From contig NZ_CP102287.1 of NCBI RefSeq assembly GCF_025151385.1, forward strand, positions 2,790,001-2,854,000: a DNA stretch of 64,000 nucleotides, read 5' to 3'. The notes under the pieces are model-generated. The model was not told where the DNA came from, did not search any database, and saw only the letters and a program-made list of their open reading frames with translations. The DNA comes from Hoylesella buccalis ATCC 35310 (GTDB taxonomy: Bacteria; Bacteroidota; Bacteroidia; Bacteroidales; Bacteroidaceae). Below are positions 8,639 to 17,506 of the stretch, one piece after another (the stretch's first letter is position 1; every line of letters starts with the position of its first letter). Position numbers and translations under genes: made by a program.

Positions 8639-9883
8639 TTATTCGTCTCGCATGGCATCCACTGGTTTGATGGACATGGCTCTCAGTGCAGGTGCCAATC
8701 CTGCCAAAACGCCAAGGATAGACAGCATGATAACAGCACCCACGGCAGTCCAGAAGTTTACTTGGAAGTGTGCAGCAGTAAAGCCATCAGTGGTGGTACC
8801 CATCTCTGCCAACTGCAGAATGATGACGGCAAAGAGTATTCCACTCATGCCAGCTACCGCTATCAGGATGATGCTCTCTGCGATAATCTGTCCCAAAATG
8901 GTGCGTGGCGTGGCACCAATGGCACGCCTGATGCCGATTTCTGTGGTTCGTTCGCGCACCGTTACCATCATGATGTTGGACACACCGATAGCTCCAGCCA
9001 GCAAAGTGCCGATGCCTATGAGCCATACCAAGAAGTTGACACCGGCAAAGAGACTGTCAACCATGCCGTACATCACTTCGGTATTGAACACCGTGATGCC
9101 CTTTTCATCGGTCGGATCAATGTGGTGCGCACGGGCGATGACATCCCTCATGGGTTGTGCTACTTTGCTCATTTTAACCCCGGGACGCCCTGTAACACAA
9201 ATAACGTGTACGGTTTGTCCCAAATTATAGGCTTGTTGCATCAGTGGGAGCGGTATGACGACGCTCTCTTCTGCCGACCCGTTGATGTTCATGTTACCTG
9301 CGCTGTAGTCTACTCCTACGACACTGTAGTAGATAGAGTCTATTCTAATGAGCTGACCGCAAGGGTCTCCACCGCCTGGAAACAAGTTCTTGTACACTTT
9401 CTTGCCAAGTATGCACACCTTCCTGCGTTGCTGCATGTCCATTTCGTTGAGGTATCTGCCGTAGTACATGTGCGGTGTTTCCACCTTGGCGTAATCCGCC
9501 ATCAGGCCTTTGATGTTGCAGTTGCTCTTCTTGTCGCCAAACACAGCGTTTCCACCCCATTGCGACAATCCCGGTGTAACGATGTCTAAGTCGCGAACGT
9601 TCGCCTTAATACGCTCCACATCTTTATATTCTAATGTCCATTGTCGTCCCTTCCGATAGCCGTCGTATGGCTTGGTAGTGGGTTGAGCGAAGATGACTGA
9701 GGAGTTGGTAGCAAAGCCTTCGAACACTCGATTGAGCAACTCTCTGAACCCTTGTCCACCTCCGATGAGTCCCATGAGCATGAAGATGCCCCAGAAAACA
9801 CCAAAGCCAGTGAGGAAAGAGCGGCTCTTGTTGCGAGAGAGTGTCTCGATAATCTCTTTGTATGTGTCGATATCAAACTTCAT
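8639..9883 (-). CDS. MacB-type ABC transporter permease (second of two)
   Basis: 414 residues. One N-terminal transmembrane helix (about 23-45, FLTGFGVFWGIFMLMGLIGGG), a periplasmic MacB core domain of about 220 residues (MacB_PCD), then three helices of an FtsX domain with the typical block TEIGIRRAIGATPRTILGQII. Unlike E. coli MacB it has no fused ATPase, which is encoded separately upstream. It begins three bases after the stop of the preceding permease, so the pair is almost certainly co-translated and forms a heterodimer. It lies 93 bases before the adaptor gene. Confidence 0.92.
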   Translation of the reverse strand: MKFDIDTYKEIIETLSRNKSRSFLTGFGVFWGIFMLMGLIGGGQGFRELLNRVFEGFATNSSVIFAQPTTKPYDGYRKGRQWTLEYKDVERIKANVRDLDIVTPGLSQWGGNAVFGDKKSNCNIKGLMADYAKVETPHMYYGRYLNEMDMQQRRKVCILGKKVYKNLFPGGGDPCGQLIRIDSIYYSVVGVDYSAGNMNINGSAEESVVIPLPLMQQAYNLGQTVHVICVTGRPGVKMSKVAQPMRDVIARAHHIDPTDEKGITVFNTEVMYGMVDSLFAGVNFLVWLIGIGTLLAGAIGVSNIMMVTVRERTTEIGIRRAIGATPRTILGQIIAESIILIAVAGMSGILFAVIILQLAEMGTTTDGFTAAHFQVNFWTAVGAVIMLSILGVLAGLAPALRAMSIKPVDAMRDE

Positions 9884-9886
9884 GGC

Positions 9887-11149
9887 TTATTCTGCTCTTA
9901 GTGCTTCAATGGGTCTTACGCGTGCCGCCTTGCGTGCAGGTATGAGTCCAGCGATAGTGCCTGCCACCACCATCAGTAGCGTGGCGTTGATACAAACGTC
10001 AAGTCCAACGGTGGGATTAACAAACATGGTGGTGGTAAACATGCCCGAATCAACCTTCATGTTGCCAATGGTGGCATTCATGTATTCATTGGCTGCAATG
10101 CCTAACACCATGCCGATGTATCCGAAAAAGGTGGTGATGATGATGCTCTCAATGATGATGAGCCGCAGAATAGACCATGGTGTGGCACCGATAGCCTTGC
10201 GGATACCGAACTCGTGGGTGCGTTCTTTCACCGTGATGAGCATGATGTTGGAAACTCCGACGATGCCACTGAGCAGGGTAAAGATGCCCACTATCCATAA
10301 TGCCGTGCGCAACATGCCCATTCCTGTGTTCATCTGCATGGCTTGCGTGAATCGGTTCCATATCCAAACCGCCTCCTCATCATCGGGCGCAGCACCGTGA
10401 TTGCCGTTGAGATTGGCACGGTAACGCTGCTCGAAAGCTTCGTTTTGCTGTTCTGTCTCCAAGCCTTTGAATGAGAAAACGATGTTGCCTGTCTTGTCAC
10501 CCACATTATATATAGTGCGATAGGTAGTGAAAGGGATGAACGCATCGGTACCCATCATGCTTTTGTCTACTTGATAAATACCCACAATGTGAAACGCCAA
10601 GTCTTCTATCCTCACGATTTTTCCCAGCATATCTGCCACGTTTCCCGTGGGTGAAAGCTCCTTTGCCATGTCATCACTGATAACAATCGACTTCCTGCGG
10701 TCTCTGATATCTATCTTATTAATAAATCTCCCATAGATCATATCACGCTTGTTGATGATGTAATCGTTGGGATATACGCCACTGATGTTAGCGGCAGTGT
10801 ACTCTTTTCCATGGCTCATGGTAGTGTTGCCATGGTCAAGTTCGGCACCTACCTCTTCCACATTGTCGCTGAAACGCTCTTCGGTGATTTCCATATCACG
10901 GTCGTTCAACTCTATCCTGCGCCCCTCCTTTAGTCCTTTGTGTGCCTTTGAAGTTTGTCCACCAAATATCACCATGGAGGTATTGAGGTATCTATGCGAG
11001 TTCTGTTGCGTGGCATTAATCAGTCCGTTGCCTGCTCCCAACAGAAATATGAGCATGAAGATACCCCACGCAACGGCAAATCCAGTGAGGGTAGTGCGCA
11101 ATTTATTGCGTCGTGCGGTCGCCCATATTTCTGTTAAGATGTCTCTCAT
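9887..11149 (-). CDS. MacB-type ABC transporter permease (first of two)
   Basis: 420 residues with the same layout as the next gene: N-terminal helix (TLTGFAVAWGIFMLIFLLGAG), a periplasmic domain, then FtsX helices with HEFGIRKAIGATPWSILRLI. The two permeases are clearly related but well diverged. In Bacteroidetes such split systems (one ATPase, two permeases, one adaptor) are common mechanotransmission-type exporters of peptides, lipids or drugs. It begins 19 bases after the ATPase gene. Confidence 0.92.
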   Translation of the reverse strand: MRDILTEIWATARRNKLRTTLTGFAVAWGIFMLIFLLGAGNGLINATQQNSHRYLNTSMVIFGGQTSKAHKGLKEGRRIELNDRDMEITEERFSDNVEEVGAELDHGNTTMSHGKEYTAANISGVYPNDYIINKRDMIYGRFINKIDIRDRRKSIVISDDMAKELSPTGNVADMLGKIVRIEDLAFHIVGIYQVDKSMMGTDAFIPFTTYRTIYNVGDKTGNIVFSFKGLETEQQNEAFEQRYRANLNGNHGAAPDDEEAVWIWNRFTQAMQMNTGMGMLRTALWIVGIFTLLSGIVGVSNIMLITVKERTHEFGIRKAIGATPWSILRLIIIESIIITTFFGYIGMVLGIAANEYMNATIGNMKVDSGMFTTTMFVNPTVGLDVCINATLLMVVAGTIAGLIPARKAARVRPIEALRAE

Positions 11150-11168
11150 GTTCGACTTATTTTAAGCA

Positions 11169-11888
11169 TTATTTCATGATACCTCCTGTCCCGAACGGAC
11201 TTGAGTTATGGTCGAGATTCTCCTCAATGCGTCCTATCAGTCCGTCCTTGATATGGATAATCTTGTTTGTCTCGTTGGCGACACCGCTCTCGTGCGTTAC
11301 CACGACAATGGTCATGTGTTCGTCTTGGTTGAGCGATTTGAGCAGTTGCATCACCTCCACGCTGGTTTTCGAGTCCAAAGCTCCCGTCGGTTCGTCGGCT
11401 AAGATAATCTGTGGTTTGGTAATCAGCGCGCGGGCAATGGCAACACGTTGTTTCTGTCCGCCCGACATCTCGTTAGGATAGTGGTCTGCCCATTGCGCCA
11501 ATCCTAATCTGTCAAGATATTCAAGGGCTTGCTGACGGCGTGTTTTGCGACTTACTCCTTGGTAGAACAAGGGCAACTCCACGTTTTCTACCGCTGTCTT
11601 GAAGCCAATGAGATTGAACGACTGAAAGATGAAGCCAATCATCTTGTTGCGGTATTCGGCGGCACGCCTTTCGCTCAGGTTCTTGATGAGCGTACCCGAC
11701 AGCACATATTCGCCACTGTCATAATTGTCGAGGATGCCTAATATATTTAATAAGGTAGACTTCCCCGAGCCCGATGCGCCCATGATAGAGACAAATTCGC
11801 CTTCCTCTATGTCAAGCGTGATGCCCTTGAGAACGTGCAAGGGCTGTGCGCCAAAATAGGTCTTGTTGATGTCTTTGAGATGTATCAT
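11169..11888 (-). CDS. ABC transporter ATPase, LolD/MacB type
   Basis: 239 residues from the ATG at 11888 (MIHLKDINKTYFG); a longer frame upstream would run back through the preceding gene and is rejected. Walker A is GASGSGKST (37-45), the signature MSGGQKQRVAIARAL and Walker B IILADEPTGALD. It powers the two MacB-type permeases encoded next. The start codon overlaps the stop of the thioredoxin gene as ATGA, indicating translational coupling. Confidence 0.95.
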   Translation of the reverse strand: MIHLKDINKTYFGAQPLHVLKGITLDIEEGEFVSIMGASGSGKSTLLNILGILDNYDSGEYVLSGTLIKNLSERRAAEYRNKMIGFIFQSFNLIGFKTAVENVELPLFYQGVSRKTRRQQALEYLDRLGLAQWADHYPNEMSGGQKQRVAIARALITKPQIILADEPTGALDSKTSVEVMQLLKSLNQDEHMTIVVVTHESGVANETNKIIHIKDGLIGRIEENLDHNSSPFGTGGIMK

Positions 11889-12439
11889 TTGGCTTTTAGA
11901 CGACAGCATGGCTTTGAAAGTTGCACCAGCTCGGCTAATTTTTTCTCGATTTTTTCCACCATCACCGTTCTCATGACAATCTTTCCTTCTGGATTGATAA
12001 GATAGAAGGAGGGAATCCACTTGATGTGAAAATCCTTTGCCACTTTCGATTCTTTCATCTTCTCAAAGTTACAAACATGGTATGCTTGCTTGTTTTTCCA
12101 ATTTTGCTGTACATACTGAGTCCATGCCTCTTTCTTGGTATCAAACGAAACGTGTATGAAAGCCACGCCATGGTCGGCATATTTTGCTCCCAACTCTTCC
12201 ACTTTCGGTGTGATTTTTCGGCAATCGGGACACCAAGATGCCCAAAATTCCAACACTACATACTTCCCTCGGAAGTCGTTTAGTGATAAGGTCTCGCCGT
12301 TGATGGTGGGCAGTGAAAGGGTTGGTGCTGTCGTTCCAACCTCTAAAAGCTGAGTGGCATACTTGGCATCATCATCTTGTGCCAACAATGTTGCAACTGT
12401 GCAGAACAAGCAAAATGTGAGAAATACAATTCTTTTCAT
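11885..12439 (-). CDS. Exported TlpA/ResA-like thioredoxin-fold protein
   Basis: 184 residues from the ATG at 12439 (MKRIVFLTFCLFCTVATLLAQ, a signal peptide); a TTG two codons upstream is an alternative. The redoxin domain shows YVVLEFWASWCPDCRKITP, so the active site is Cys-Pro-Asp-Cys in place of the usual CEPC or CGPC, and later a cis-proline region IKWIPSFYLI. It probably reduces or isomerises disulfides, or delivers electrons, in the periplasm. It begins 6 bases after the upstream ABC exporter gene and overlaps the ATPase start by four bases, so it is fixed inside an exporter operon, suggesting a role in assembly or in cargo processing. Confidence 0.9.
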   Translation of the reverse strand: MKRIVFLTFCLFCTVATLLAQDDDAKYATQLLEVGTTAPTLSLPTINGETLSLNDFRGKYVVLEFWASWCPDCRKITPKVEELGAKYADHGVAFIHVSFDTKKEAWTQYVQQNWKNKQAYHVCNFEKMKESKVAKDFHIKWIPSFYLINPEGKIVMRTVMVEKIEKKLAELVQLSKPCCRLKAK

Positions 12440-12445
12440 AATCAA

Positions 12446-14116
12446 TTATTGTTTTTGTAGATGTAACGTTTGGTCGCAGTAGTCTACTACGGCAGGTCTG
12501 TGAGTAATGAATATCACGGTTTTGTCGTGATTAGAGAGAATGTTATGCAAGAGCTGTCGCTCCGTCTCGGGGTCTAAAGCACTGGTAGCCTCATCGAACA
12601 GCATGATTGGACGGTTGCGCAACAAGGCTCGGGCAATGCTGATACGCTGTGCCTGTCCTTCGCTTAATCCGCCTCCTGCTTCCGTACAAACGGTGTCTAA
12701 GCCGTCAGGAAGCTCCATAACAAACGAGGCGCAACTCATTTCCAATGCCGCTTTTATTTCCTCTTCCGTAGCGTTGAGCTTGCCCAATCGCAAGTTGTCG
12801 CGAATCGTGCCACTCATCAGCGTGTTTCCTTGTGGCACATACACAAAGTTGCAGCGCATCAGGGGCGACAATTCCTTTTGCTCTTGTTGATTGTATAGGA
12901 TGACTTTCCCCTCATTGGGGTGCAACAGAGCCAAGATGAGTCGTATCAGTGTGGTCTTTCCTGCGCCCGTTTCGCCCAAGACAGCCGTGCACGAACCAGG
13001 GTAAAAATCAAAATCTAACTGCTCAATCACATTACTGTCGCCATCGTCGTATGCGTAGGTAATGTGTTCCAAGCGCACTCCACACGGTGCCGTTAGAGGG
13101 ATAGGGTCGCCTTGTTCCTCCAAAGGATTCTCCTCAAGTTCCATCAATCGCTCGGCGGCCGTAAAGACTCCGACAAACACAGGTGCTAAGCGAGTGAGGT
13201 CGCGCGCTGGTCCTTGGATACGATTTACTAATTGCAAGAACGCTGTCATGCCTCCGAAAGTCAGCGTTTGGTCAGCCATTCGCAAGGCTGCCCATAAGAA
13301 AGCAATGAGATAACCCACAGAGAATCCTGCGTTCAAGATAAAGTTTGATACCACACTAAATGCCGTTCGCTTTACCACCCGATGCCGAAGTTCGCTCTGT
13401 GTGCTTTCCAATCGATCCACCATCACACTGTCGCTCTCCAAAGTCTTGATGAGCATACGGTGCTGAATGGTCTCTTGCAGCACACTTTGCACCTTGCTAT
13501 CCGAGTCGCGTACCTGTCGGGTGAGCCTTCGCATCTGTCCAATATACAGCTTACTTAACAGCACAAACACAGGAATAATGCCTACGATGACGAAGGCAAG
13601 TACTTTGTCCATAGAAAAAAGATACAGGAAAGCGCCCACAAACATTGCCACTACCGAAATGGTATTAGGAATAGTTTCGGTTAGAAAACTTACCACCGTG
13701 CCTACATCCTGCTCTAATCTATTGAGAACATCGCCTGAGTGATGCGACTCTTTTCCCGTCCATTCCGACCGCAAAATACGGTCGAGCATGCGTTGCTGCA
13801 TACGGTTTTGCGCCTTGATGCCCAAGATGTTGCGCACCCAAATGGAACAGATGCGCAGGGCGAATCCGCAAAGAATGAGCAGTGCCATCACCCCTACAGA
13901 CCAGTAGATAGACCCTTCAGCGTGTCCAGACGCCACGTCAATGGCATGCTGTACCGCCCACACTTGTGCTAAGCTCACCACTACGGAGAGCAAACCAATG
14001 GCGGCATTGAGGATAGCTTGCAACTGATTGCCACGCCAAGCACGCCAAAGCCATTTGAAAATAACCCTGGCGGAATATTTGGGGGTAGGTATCTTAAACC
14101 ATTGTCGGATGTTCAT
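12446..14116 (-). CDS. ABC exporter with fused membrane and ATPase domains (MsbA-like)
   Basis: 556-residue half-transporter. The first 330 residues form a six-helix exporter domain (for example IGLLSVVVSLAQVWAV and VLAFVIVGIIPVFVLLSKL). The C-terminal ATPase domain has Walker A GETGAGKTT, a slightly altered signature LSEGQAQR (in place of LSGGQ) and Walker B PIMLFDEATSALD, followed by the switch His in IFITHRP. It should act as a homodimer moving lipids, peptides or drugs out of the cytoplasm. It starts 19 bases after nadK in the same operon. The substrate is unknown. Confidence 0.93.
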   Translation of the reverse strand: MNIRQWFKIPTPKYSARVIFKWLWRAWRGNQLQAILNAAIGLLSVVVSLAQVWAVQHAIDVASGHAEGSIYWSVGVMALLILCGFALRICSIWVRNILGIKAQNRMQQRMLDRILRSEWTGKESHHSGDVLNRLEQDVGTVVSFLTETIPNTISVVAMFVGAFLYLFSMDKVLAFVIVGIIPVFVLLSKLYIGQMRRLTRQVRDSDSKVQSVLQETIQHRMLIKTLESDSVMVDRLESTQSELRHRVVKRTAFSVVSNFILNAGFSVGYLIAFLWAALRMADQTLTFGGMTAFLQLVNRIQGPARDLTRLAPVFVGVFTAAERLMELEENPLEEQGDPIPLTAPCGVRLEHITYAYDDGDSNVIEQLDFDFYPGSCTAVLGETGAGKTTLIRLILALLHPNEGKVILYNQQEQKELSPLMRCNFVYVPQGNTLMSGTIRDNLRLGKLNATEEEIKAALEMSCASFVMELPDGLDTVCTEAGGGLSEGQAQRISIARALLRNRPIMLFDEATSALDPETERQLLHNILSNHDKTVIFITHRPAVVDYCDQTLHLQKQ

Positions 14117-14135
14117 AAGCTGCTGTGTCTATGTG

Positions 14136-15023
14136 TTATCCCCTTGTGTCTGCCCCCCACATCATCTTTTCACGCAGGGTTGAGAAGTAACGTTGACCAA
14201 ATCGTTTGACGAAAAGGGTTGCAAAAGGAGCTTTTCGAATAGTCAGTTGCGTATGCTCACCTAACTTTGTGGAGCGACCGTCAATGGCAGCGAGGAAGTT
14301 GTGTGAGCGCGATTCTACCGTGAGGGTAATGACATTGTTGTCGTTAATCACGATAGGACGAATGTTCAGACTGTGTGGAGCCACAGGTGTGAGACACAAA
14401 TTGCTGGTCGATGGCACCATAATTGGGCCGCCATTTGACAAGTTGTATGCCGTACTACCCGTAGGTGTCGCAATTACTAAACCATCGGCTTGGTAGGTTA
14501 CCAAGTAGTCATCGTTCACGCAAGCACGGATGGTAATCATCGCCGCATTGTCACGCTTCAGGATTGCAATGTCGTTGAGGGCGTAAGGGTTGATGTCTAA
14601 GGGTTCTCCGTTGGTTTCTAATTGAATGACCGAATGCCTCTCTAACTCGTAATGGTGGGCGTAAATGTCAGCAACGGCTTCCTTTAACTCACTTGGAAGG
14701 ATGTTGGCAAGAAAACCGAGTCTGCCAGTATTCACCCCTATCAGCGGAATTTGTTTGATGCCCACACGTCGGGCAGCCTTGAGAAAGGTGCCGTCTCCAC
14801 CCACGGAAATCACAAAATCGGCATCGAAGTTTTGTCCTTCAAACCGCTGTACGGTCTCCGATTTGAAATGAACATCTTGGCTTAAAAAGTCGTAAAACGT
14901 GCTATCAATGCTCACGTGAGCATCGTATGCCTGCAACTCCTCGATAATTCGCAGGAAGAAGGCTGTTTTCTCAGGTTGGTATTCGTTGCCAAAAAGGGCA
15001 AATCTTAATTTCTGTTCTGACAT
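14136..15023 (-). CDS. nadK: NAD kinase
   Basis: 295 residues. It phosphorylates NAD to NADP using ATP or polyphosphate in the cytoplasm. Diagnostic are GGDGTFL (75-81), the ligand for the phosphate donor, then NTGRLGFLANI, and the conserved DGLVIATPTGSTAY block. Length is normal for the family. It is the first gene of the leftward exporter operon; the 19-base gap to the ABC gene implies co-transcription, although the functions are not obviously linked. Confidence 0.97.
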   Translation of the reverse strand: MSEQKLRFALFGNEYQPEKTAFFLRIIEELQAYDAHVSIDSTFYDFLSQDVHFKSETVQRFEGQNFDADFVISVGGDGTFLKAARRVGIKQIPLIGVNTGRLGFLANILPSELKEAVADIYAHHYELERHSVIQLETNGEPLDINPYALNDIAILKRDNAAMITIRACVNDDYLVTYQADGLVIATPTGSTAYNLSNGGPIMVPSTSNLCLTPVAPHSLNIRPIVINDNNVITLTVESRSHNFLAAIDGRSTKLGEHTQLTIRKAPFATLFVKRFGQRYFSTLREKMMWGADTRG

Positions 15024-15336
15024 GATTGCGTATCGTTTTATCTGTCCCTGACACAGCAGTCAAGTAAAAAGTAATGACTGACATGCCCAAAGCCGCACAG
15101 GCTATACCTTGCAAAAATACATATTTATATTGAAAAAAGCGATGAAACGGTAGAAAACAGATTATCTTTTTCGAGGCATCATAGTTGACGGTTCATGAAC
15201 GATATTCAGATACATTCACCAGGTGTGCGCCTCACTTTTTATATGTGAACAAATTTGACTGAAAACTAATTCCAGGGATTAAAACCACCAATTTGTCAGA
15301 AATACAGAGTATTCTGTGATAAAGAATGTAAATTAT

Positions 15337-15368
15337 TTTGAACTTTTGCTCTATTTTCCCTATATTTG
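15337..15368 (+). promoter_or_regulatory. Consensus promoter of the small lipoprotein gene
   Basis: TTTG at 15337-15340 and TATATTTG at 15361-15368 are spaced by 20 bases, a full Bacteroidetes consensus. The start codon follows 25 bases later. The remainder of the 370-base interval 15024-15393, between divergent nadK and this gene, shows nothing else I can name. Confidence 0.8.
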
Positions 15369-15393
15369 TAACGACAATTAAAACAATTAAGTT

Positions 15394-15786
15394 ATGAAAA
15401 CAACATTAAAAACATTATCCATTTTCTTATGTGCCCTGCTTTTATCAGTGGGATTTGCAGCTTGTAGTGATGACACTGATCCAGCAGAGGCCGAAGTGTT
15501 CACAGACGTTTATAAAGGAAAAATATCGTATGTAAACCTCAAAACAGATAAGAAAATTTCAGCCAATGACGGCAAAGTGACTGTTGTCAAACTGGGGAAC
15601 AGGTATTCGTTTCACTTCAACAACGGCATTCCCGACCTGACCAACATCAAGTTTTCGAAAAAAGATGACAACACCTTCGTGAGCATAGGCTCGGATGGTT
15701 TGAAGGGAATCAAGATTGACGAGTCTAAACTTCATATCCTTTATGTAAAGGGTAAGGAGACCTGGACAGCCGATTGTAACAGGTAG
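15394..15786 (+). CDS. Small lipoprotein of unknown function
   Basis: 130 residues. Signal peptide of lipoprotein type ending FAAC-SDDTD, so the mature protein starts at Cys24 and is membrane anchored. The remaining 105 residues look like a single small beta-rich domain (VFTDVYKGKISYVNLKTDKK, GKVTVVKLGNRYSFHFNNGI). I do not recognise the family. It stands alone with a perfect promoter and a terminator-like hairpin, so it is a real, probably well expressed gene. Confidence 0.8.
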   Translation: MKTTLKTLSIFLCALLLSVGFAACSDDTDPAEAEVFTDVYKGKISYVNLKTDKKISANDGKVTVVKLGNRYSFHFNNGIPDLTNIKFSKKDDNTFVSIGSDGLKGIKIDESKLHILYVKGKETWTADCNR

Positions 15787-15822
15787 ACTGGGAACGAACA
15801 GCCTCACCCCCAACCCCTCTAC

Positions 15823-15874
15823 AGCCTCACCCCCAACCTCTCTCCCCTCGGGGAGGGGTAGGGAGTGAGGCTTT
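15823..15874. terminator. GC-rich hairpin with CCTCACCCCCAACC repeat
   Basis: AGCCTCAC (15823-15830) pairs with GTGAGGCT (15865-15872); inside it CTCCCC pairs with GGGGAG. TTTC follows. A second CCTCACCCCCAACC lies just before (15802-15815). It may end the lipoprotein transcript and is one end of a composite repeat seen again, inverted, at 26690-26885. Confidence 0.6.
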
Positions 15875-15893
15875 CAACTTGTAAACTAACCAA

Positions 15894-15965
15894 CTAGGAA
15901 TTCTAGGAAAACTAGTATTTCTAGCAAAACTAGCAAAACTAGCAAAACTAGTAAATCTAGACAAC
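15894..15965. repeat. Eight 9-bp CTAGnnnnn tandem repeats
   Basis: CTAG occurs at 15894 and then exactly every 9 bases up to 15957, with mostly AAAA-type spacers. CTAG is normally a rare tetranucleotide in bacteria. The array lies between TTCAACTTGTAAAC on the left and ACAACTCGTTAAATCGTC on the right, words that recur in the arrays near 26.7 kb and 34.1 kb. Confidence 0.85.
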
Positions 15966-16033
15966 TCGTTAAATCGTCAACTAAAAACCTCAATTCTATA
16001 TTTCCTATTTTAGTATTGTTTTTGGGGGTGATA

Positions 16034-16119
16034 TCCAATAGCATCGAGTTTAGTGTCCAAAGTCATTGAGTTTGATGTCCAATAGCATTGAGTTTGGGGA
16101 TCAATATCATTGAGATTGG
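16034..16119. repeat. Four 22-bp repeats of the CCAATAGCATTGAGTTT type
   Basis: Units begin at 16034, 16056, 16078 and about 16101 and share a CCAATAGCATTGAGTTTG-like sequence with two or three differences each. The word resembles the internal AATAGCATGCAGTTTG repeats of the dispersed elements at 45 kb and 60 kb, so this may be a fragment or relative of that family. Confidence 0.6.
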
Positions 16120-16266
16120 CGAGCAACATATTTTTAACGGTCTGACATGAATCGCATCTAAGGCACAACAAGCAGGTTAGCTGCGAAAAATTCTTCACAC
16201 AAACTACGAATATAGGATGCTTACTAAGCCCACTTATATGAGTACTATAATGCCTTTGGGGCATAG

Positions 16267-16310
16267 AAATAAAAGGAGGTGTACGCATGGTCGCACACCT
16301 CCTTTTATTT
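16267..16310 (-). terminator. Terminator of the N-glycan locus
   Basis: A perfect 16-bp stem, AAATAAAAGGAGGTGT (16267-16282) and ACACCTCCTTTTATTT (16295-16310), with a 12-base loop. It lies 24 bases after the last gene of the leftward locus and, with T-rich flanks on both strands, could act in both directions. Confidence 0.88.
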
Positions 16311-16333
16311 ACATTTTATATCACTCTCAAAAA

Positions 16334-17476
16334 TTATTTGATGGAGATAGGTTCATCTAAGGTAGTGATATTAATACCGTTTGTCTTACCATCCAAGTTT
16401 TTGGCTGCGTCCTTGATAATATTGCCCTCTACTTTCTCAGAGCCATCAAGCTTATAATACAATTCAAGTCCATCAGACTTAGGATCAACTCCTAACATGA
16501 ATTGTTTGATTTGCTTCTCGGTACGGGCCACGCTCCATACTCTCATTTCGCTCATATAACCACGGAATGGACGTTCTCCCCATGGGAATCCTGCCAGTTT
16601 ACCAATGTTAAAGCCGACATCCTTATTAGGATCGAAGCCAGCAATGTTCCAAGTAGACTCTGCCCATTTGGCACCATTCAAGTACAGAACTGTTTTTCCA
16701 GAAGGCTGATCGTAAGTAATGGCGACATGACACCACTGGTTAGCGGGCAGCTTGTCAGGCGATTCATAATGCTGGTTTCCTGCAATTTGCAAAATACCTC
16801 TACTAATGCCGCCGCCTTCGTCACCAACGCGTAATATCATGATACCTTCGCAACCCATGATGGTATTATTAGATCCCCAGCCAGAAGAATAAACTAAAGC
16901 CTCATAGGTAAACGATTTAAAGAAAGTTCCTGCTGGGAATTTTACAGAAATATAGTGACTTGTAAACGTGCCTACCTTGTTAATTAAGATTGGTTTTGCT
17001 AAAATAACATATTCTATATCCTCACCAGCAACTGTTGGAACACTACTTGATTTCACTCGAACAGGCAAGATATAAGACTTTCCTGCTTCAAGACTATTCA
17101 ATCCAGACAGGGTAAGCACTACAGGTTTGGCGTGCGTAGCACCTGCTTCAATCACAGCTTGCGGTGTGTTTATTTTCGCATTTTGTGCATTGAACGGTAA
17201 ATAGCCAGTACCATGCTTCGCATTATACTCTTTTACCAATGACTCTTCTGCTACCTCATACGATACATTCACATCCGACGACAGAAGATTACTAAGACGA
17301 GAGGTGATATTTACATCCATCACATCTTTTTCTTCTTTCATCGTTACCTGATATTCACTGCTCTCGAAGTAAACCTTTTCAGCGAGCAAATCATTTTCGC
17401 TCTCATTATTGCATGCTCCTAACAAGAGGGCTAACCCTCCCATTAAAAGAGAACGGCATATATGTTTGTTTTTCAT
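16334..17476 (-). CDS. DUF1735 and LamG-domain surface lipoprotein
   Basis: 380 residues. The signal peptide ends in a lipobox, LLGAC-NNES. Residues about 35-165 match the DUF1735 (BT_3987-type N-terminal) beta-sandwich (VYFESSEYQVTMKEEKDV ... YILPVRVKSSS). Residues about 185-380 form a concanavalin-like LamG/jelly-roll domain (WCHVAITYDQPSGKTVLYLNG, FRGYMSEMRVWSVARTEKQI). It is probably a surface glycan-binding protein anchored in the outer membrane. It is the last gene of the locus, directly after the GH18 enzyme. No catalytic residues are evident, so a binding role is inferred. Confidence 0.85.
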   Translation of the reverse strand: MKNKHICRSLLMGGLALLLGACNNESENDLLAEKVYFESSEYQVTMKEEKDVMDVNITSRLSNLLSSDVNVSYEVAEESLVKEYNAKHGTGYLPFNAQNAKINTPQAVIEAGATHAKPVVLTLSGLNSLEAGKSYILPVRVKSSSVPTVAGEDIEYVILAKPILINKVGTFTSHYISVKFPAGTFFKSFTYEALVYSSGWGSNNTIMGCEGIMILRVGDEGGGISRGILQIAGNQHYESPDKLPANQWCHVAITYDQPSGKTVLYLNGAKWAESTWNIAGFDPNKDVGFNIGKLAGFPWGERPFRGYMSEMRVWSVARTEKQIKQFMLGVDPKSDGLELYYKLDGSEKVEGNIIKDAAKNLDGKTNGINITTLDEPISIK

Positions 17477-17506
17477 TGTTATCTCATTTTTGATGATTCT
17501 CTAAAC

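Noticed and set aside
8549..9590. Long open frames on the plus strand opposite the MacB-type permeases
   Set aside because: They are antisense to well-supported family members, lack recognisable domains and have no promoter or sensible start.
11889..12020. Longer ATPase protein starting at 12020
   Set aside because: It lies wholly within the thioredoxin gene in another frame; the ATG at 11888 gives the normal family start and an ATGA overlap.
15894..15965. CRISPR array
   Set aside because: The units are 9 bp with 4-bp constant parts, not 24-40-bp repeats with unique spacers, and no cas gene is present.
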